Assembly (NCBI RefSeq): GCF_001894785.1
Contig: NZ_BCWW01000010.1
Location: 1-64,000 of the forward strand
Direction: 5' to 3'
From: Rhodococcoides fascians NBRC 12155 = LMG 3623
GTDB lineage: Bacteria > Actinomycetota > Actinomycetes > Mycobacteriales > Mycobacteriaceae
Length of the DNA stretch: 64,000 nucleotides
Positions 60,574-64,000 of this stretch are shown here, one piece after another. Under the pieces are notes generated by a model that had not been told where the DNA came from, ran no database searches, and saw only the letters and a list, made by a program, of their open reading frames with translations. The first letter of the stretch is position 1. Each line of letters begins with the position of its first letter. Made by a program: the position numbers and the translations under genes.

Positions 60574-60858
60574 ATGAAGTACAAGTCACTCGACGTGCAG
60601 CTGCCCGCGCCCATCGCCGGCGTGTGGGAATGGCAACTCCGAGCCCGGTGCAGAACGATGCCGATCTCGGTGTTCTACCCGGACAGAGGATTGCGTGGCC
60701 CCACCCTCCGTCGCCTCGAGGCCGAGGCAAAGGCCATCTGTCGGCAATGTCCGGTAGTCGAGTCCTGCCTGGCCCACGCCGAGCGATGCGACGAGCCGTA
60801 CGGAATCTGGGGCGGGCTGACCGAGCGCGAAAGAACTATGAGGGCGCGAAGCTTGTGA
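60574..60858 (+). CDS. WhiB-family iron-sulfur transcription factor
   Basis: A 94-residue WhiB-like protein. The four cysteines occur in RARCRTMP, ICRQC and VESC, with the spacing C-Xn-CXXC-X5-C. The turn motif GIWGGL and a basic RERTMRARSL tail follow. A second cysteine pair member (ERCDEPYG) is unusual. It starts 20 bp after the SDR stop codon, so it may be cotranscribed with the sugar cluster. It shares the VWEWQ/EWEWQ motif with the WhiB at 5110. Confidence 0.9.
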   Translation: MKYKSLDVQLPAPIAGVWEWQLRARCRTMPISVFYPDRGLRGPTLRRLEAEAKAICRQCPVVESCLAHAERCDEPYGIWGGLTERERTMRARSL

Positions 60859-60913
60859 TGCGAAGGACTGATGCCTGTCGCCTCAGCCTGGAGGAGGTGC
60901 CGGGTTGTCGTTA

Positions 60914-61480
60914 CTAGGGCGTTTTGTGGCACTCAATGGGTAGTGGGCGGGTGTCAGAACCAGCTGGATTGATTAAGAATTTGCGCGCGAGGCGCTGCTT
61001 TTCGATCTGGGCCCATGCCTCGGCAAGTTCGTTGAGCCCGCGTGCGAGAGGGAATGCGTGGCCGGTGCGTTCTGAGGTGTTGCCGCTGAGTTTCACTGAT
61101 GCGGCTACGTCCTCGGGGTGCACGATATCGGGCCATGTCGGGACGACCAGAGCCTTGTGTGTTGCCGCGTGCGAATCGAATCGGTCTTGTAGTTGGTCGC
61201 GTTCGGCTCGCACGGCGCTGACAGTGGCGTCGACGTCGACTACGCCCGCAATCCGAATCCCTTGTCGTTCTATCAAGTCGGTTGCTGCGCATCGTACGAT
61301 GAAACGGTCCTTCGTCAGTACCTGGATCTTGTCGGTGTCCTCGCGGTCGAGTACCCAAGCTCCCGACAGTCGCGACAGACCGATGTCGGGTCCGACATCG
61401 ACGTGCCAGATGCAGATTTTTCCTGCGGGCTCATCGACTACGGCGAGCGGACGGAGATAGGTCGGATGCGAAGTGGTCAC
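60914..61480 (-). CDS. Hypothetical protein
   Basis: A 188-residue protein of unknown function. The first half looks beta-rich (KICIWHVDVGPDIGLSRLSGAWVLDREDTDKIQVL), the second half is helical with ELAEAWAQIEKQRLARKFLI. No signal peptide or membrane helix is seen. GTG at 61480 follows AGGAG at ideal spacing. It lies 90 bp downstream of the exonuclease-BRCT gene on the same strand and could be cotranscribed with it. Confidence 0.6.
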   Translation of the reverse strand: MTTSHPTYLRPLAVVDEPAGKICIWHVDVGPDIGLSRLSGAWVLDREDTDKIQVLTKDRFIVRCAATDLIERQGIRIAGVVDVDATVSAVRAERDQLQDRFDSHAATHKALVVPTWPDIVHPEDVAASVKLSGNTSERTGHAFPLARGLNELAEAWAQIEKQRLARKFLINPAGSDTRPLPIECHKTP

Positions 61481-61570
61481 GAAACTCCTGAGACGTCGGT
61501 CATCATCATGTGGTTGCCTTTTCAGGGATAAGAACCCGTTGAGTGGTGTGAGGAGCGTTGACCGCGGATA

Positions 61571-63160
61571 TCACAGTTTACAACTCGAGCATCCGGAGGC
61601 TATGTCGCTCAAGCGTTGGGCGCTGACCCGTTGGCATCTGCGGCATCGAACGTGATGGGGGTCGTGGGGTAGTGAGGGCGCGGTCAGGAGCCCCAGATGC
61701 TCGAAGCCGTGCTGGTCGCAGAAGGCCTGAGCGTTCGCGATCGAGATCGGTATGCTCCGGGCCCCTACGTTCTCGTGTACTCGGGTGCTGGTCGCCCATC
61801 GTCGCCAGAAGCAGGCTCTGCAGGTCGGTTCATCGTAGGTGTTCTTGTCGAGTGTGTAGGCAAATCTGTAGTGCGCGCGAATTGTGCAGTGGAGGCACTC
61901 GGTCAGTTGCCAGTCGTCGGGGTGAGTGAATGATTCGAGCGGTTCGAGACCCCCTGCGTGCTGTTGTTCGATGATATGGCGCTCGCACCATGTGGGTTTG
62001 CTTCTTGTCTTGAATGCTCCCGGGTCGGAACAGTGTTCGCTGGTGCAGATCTGGTCCGTCGGGACGGCCGCGCGGCGTAACGGTCTCGGCGGCTCGAGCA
62101 GTGCTGGCGGGCGCGGCGGTTGAGGTGGCGGGCGCCGGTCGGGCGGGAGTGATCGGTGTGCAGATGTCGTAGTCGGTGGTAACGAAGCATCGAGCGTTGC
62201 TTCGCCGAGGAGTGATTCTGGCTGTTCGAGTGGTGTTCCGCCGAGGCATCGTAGGAAGTCAATTTCGGTCATCACTTCGATGTGCTGGCCGCCTTCCTGC
62301 AAGTCGAATGCCTTGCGGGCTTTGCCTGTTATCTCGGAGCCGGGGCGGAGGGATGCCGGGTTGATGTCGCCCACGACGAGGACGTTGGTGCGTTTGGTCG
62401 TCGACTTCTCGGCGGTCGCGCCGATGCGTGCGCATTCGTCCCACGCGACCTGGCGGGTCATCGACGTGAGGGTCCCGGTGAAGACGACGACTCGGCCGTA
62501 GAGGTACCCGTCAGGGTCAGCATCGGCGTTCGCGTCGGGCTGATTCAGCACTGTTTGGGTGCTCGTTCTCCGAACCGTGCCGCCCGCCGTTGTTCCAGCA
62601 GTCATTCGGCCGATGGTGACGCCTACAGAGCTCGCAAGATCCTCGAGATTGTGGCAATCGGATAGGTCGGCAAGCCCGCGCACGATGTCGACGACACCGC
62701 GAGCATCGGCCAGGGCGTCGTGGTGATTGAGCGCCGGGCCGCCCAGCGCTTCGACAACGTAGGGAAGGCGGTAACTCGGCAGGGGCAGTGAGCGGCGGGA
62801 AAGCACCATTGTGCACAGAAATCTGATGGTCGGCCACTCGATATTGTCGATCGTGCATGCATGGCGCAGAACTCCGATATCGAATCCGGCGTTGTGTGCA
62901 ACCAGTACATCTTTGCCGACGAAGTCCAGGATGGTTGGCAGGATGTCTTTCCAGCGTGGTTCGTTTTCGACCATCTCTGCAGTGATTTTATGCAAGGCCG
63001 TGTTGAACGCTGAGAAGTGGTCAACCGTTTCCGGAGGGCGGATGAGCCAACTCCGTTCGTCGACCGGCCTTCCCCCGCGGACTCGTACGAGTCCGACCGC
63101 GCAGGGAGACCCGCGGTTGGAGTTGGCCGTCTCGAAGTCGATTGCGGTGTAGTCGAACAT
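61571..63160 (-). CDS. DEDDh exonuclease-BRCT fusion with cysteine-rich C-terminus
   Basis: A 529-residue protein. The N-terminal 3'-5' exonuclease domain (about 1-165) has the DnaQ-type residues in AIDFETA, HNAGFDIGVL and HHDALADARG. A BRCT domain follows at about 225-310 (YGRVVVFTGTLTSMTRQVAWDECARIGATAEKSTT). A proline-rich linker leads to a C-terminal region of about 150 residues with repeated Cys/His pairs (CTSEHC, WCERH, CLHC, CRAC, FCDQH, RCRRC, GCSSC), probably zinc ribbons. It likely processes or proofreads DNA ends or RNA in a repair setting. ATG at 63160 is preferred over 63211. Confidence 0.86.
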   Translation of the reverse strand: MFDYTAIDFETANSNRGSPCAVGLVRVRGGRPVDERSWLIRPPETVDHFSAFNTALHKITAEMVENEPRWKDILPTILDFVGKDVLVAHNAGFDIGVLRHACTIDNIEWPTIRFLCTMVLSRRSLPLPSYRLPYVVEALGGPALNHHDALADARGVVDIVRGLADLSDCHNLEDLASSVGVTIGRMTAGTTAGGTVRRTSTQTVLNQPDANADADPDGYLYGRVVVFTGTLTSMTRQVAWDECARIGATAEKSTTKRTNVLVVGDINPASLRPGSEITGKARKAFDLQEGGQHIEVMTEIDFLRCLGGTPLEQPESLLGEATLDASLPPTTTSAHRSLPPDRRPPPQPPRPPALLEPPRPLRRAAVPTDQICTSEHCSDPGAFKTRSKPTWCERHIIEQQHAGGLEPLESFTHPDDWQLTECLHCTIRAHYRFAYTLDKNTYDEPTCRACFWRRWATSTRVHENVGARSIPISIANAQAFCDQHGFEHLGLLTAPSLPHDPHHVRCRRCQRVSAQRLSDIASGCSSCKL

Positions 63161-64000
63161 CAGGTCCTGCACCCCAAATTGTGTTTGGCTCCAGCCGAAT
63201 ACGGTGCGCATGTTGCGTCTTCAGCAACCACTGGATCTGGCGCTCCGTTCGGTGGGGTATGTTCTTGTGTGCAAGGTAAGTGATTCGACCGCCGCGTCGG
63301 AGACTACTGGTCGGTATTAGTCCGTTTGAATGACTGGCGGGAATCCGGGTTCGATCTTCCGGGTGCAGGTTTGCGACGAATCCGGCGGTCCCCGCCCGAG
63401 TGACGAGACGCTCGTTGCGTTTGTATATCGCGTCGCAATATCACAAGAGTTAGCTAGGCGAGGGCGTGTTGAGGACAGGGGTGGAGCAAAGATGCTTTCG
63501 TTGGACGGTGATGCACGAGAATTGTCGAAAGTTTACGAACGACGCGTCCTGTGTTGTTCATCTTCATTGCCCTCTGAGGCTTGTAGATTGCACTGTGTCG
63601 ATCTGAGTCCGATCGGGGTGCACAAGTCTGCCTGAGGCATGGTGAAGGACAAGGAGAGTGTTGGTCGACGTGGCTGCCTGCGTGTCCGACGGTTCCGCTA
63701 AATCTTGCCACGCGTCTACAGGTGAGTCCACGATGACTACGCCGGTTTGCAATTGGACATAAAAGTGCTGCGTTGCAACTGGTTTTGGCAGTCCGGCCCA
63801 GATCAAGCCCACCCGCCGAGGTCGAAATTCGGTGAGGAAAAATGCATCCCGCACTTTCTATGCCGAAACACCGGTTCAACACAGTTCTCACTCCGCACAG
63901 CTGCCGGGGACGTGGGCTACGCTGCATAGAGTTCCGGCCAAGCCGCGCACCTGCGAAAAGATTGCGGGCATTGCCGACGCGGGTAGGCCGGTCACTGTCG
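63161..64000. other. Right end of window, no certain gene
   Basis: Short frames occur on both strands. The best is a 96-codon minus-strand frame (63564-63854, GTG start) that looks protein-like but matches no family I know. A competing longer minus-strand frame (63454-63927) overlaps it. No gene is called with confidence. Confidence 0.35.
63564..63854 (-). CDS. Doubtful ORF near window end
   Basis: A 96-codon frame beginning MRDAFFLTEFRPRRVGLIW with GTG as start. Composition is closer to that of real proteins than the other local frames, but there is no recognisable domain or clear ribosome site, and another frame overlaps it. Listed only as a possibility. Confidence 0.2.
   Translation of the reverse strand: MRDAFFLTEFRPRRVGLIWAGLPKPVATQHFYVQLQTGVVIVDSPVDAWQDLAEPSDTQAATSTNTLLVLHHASGRLVHPDRTQIDTVQSTSLRGQ

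Noticed and set aside
63454..63927. A 157-codon minus-strand frame at the right end
   Set aside because: Overlaps another open frame, lacks domains and start signal; kept out of the gene list.

Overview
The window looks like chromosomal accessory DNA of a Rhodococcus-type (Nocardiaceae) actinobacterium. This is inferred from high-GC coding bias, two WhiB proteins, many FadR/GntR, TetR, PucR and Lrp regulators, a cobalt nitrile hydratase operon, crotonyl-CoA carboxylase/reductase and several type III CoA-transferases. I saw no tRNA, rRNA, integrase, insertion sequence or CRISPR array.

Layout. 1-5.4 kb: the end of a metallo-beta-lactamase-fold gene, a GntR regulator divergent from a quinone oxidoreductase, an EamA exporter with a structured leader, and a WhiB gene. 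6.1-22.3 kb: a long catabolic region with FAH-family hydrolase, alpha/beta hydrolase, NTF2-like protein, cyclase-family hydrolase, two related cupins without metal-binding histidines, GntR regulator, MhpA-like FAD monooxygenase, two CaiB-type CoA-transferases, aldehyde dehydrogenase with a possible 29-residue coupled peptide, a crotonase lacking both catalytic glutamates, a cytosolic DUF3500 protein and a fused carboxyltransferase. It reads as ring or side-chain oxidation followed by CoA activation, but the substrate is not recognisable and no ring-cleavage dioxygenase is present.

22.5-30.8 kb: MarR, TetR and DUF1330 genes; a second DUF3500 protein (lipoprotein) almost abutting a HupE/UreJ-type membrane protein; a secreted Pro/Gln/Ala peptide; an unrecognised ~10-TM protein behind a 16-bp palindrome and a CRP-like site; and a coupled Lrp-LysE exporter pair. 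31-41.9 kb: a ccr/oxidoreductase operon with a divergent ArsR gene, then a PucR regulator, DUF3311/SSS transporter pair, crotonase, ADP-forming acyl-CoA synthetase and an MFS transporter, probably for uptake and CoA activation of a carboxylic acid.

42-51.7 kb: nitrile metabolism. A tightly overlapping operon encodes amidase, cobalt-type nitrile hydratase beta and alpha, its activator, and then the ECF cobalt importer CbiMNQO, so metal supply is built into the enzyme operon. A nitrilase and a TrmB-type regulator follow on the other strand.

52-64 kb: a small membrane-anchored protein, an esterase, then a GntR-controlled sugar or polyol cluster (split transketolase, MHS transporter, TIM-barrel isomerase/epimerase, SDR dehydrogenase) without a kinase and with shared operator-like motifs; a second WhiB; an unknown protein; and an exonuclease-BRCT-cysteine-rich fusion. 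The last ~0.8 kb holds nothing I can call with confidence.
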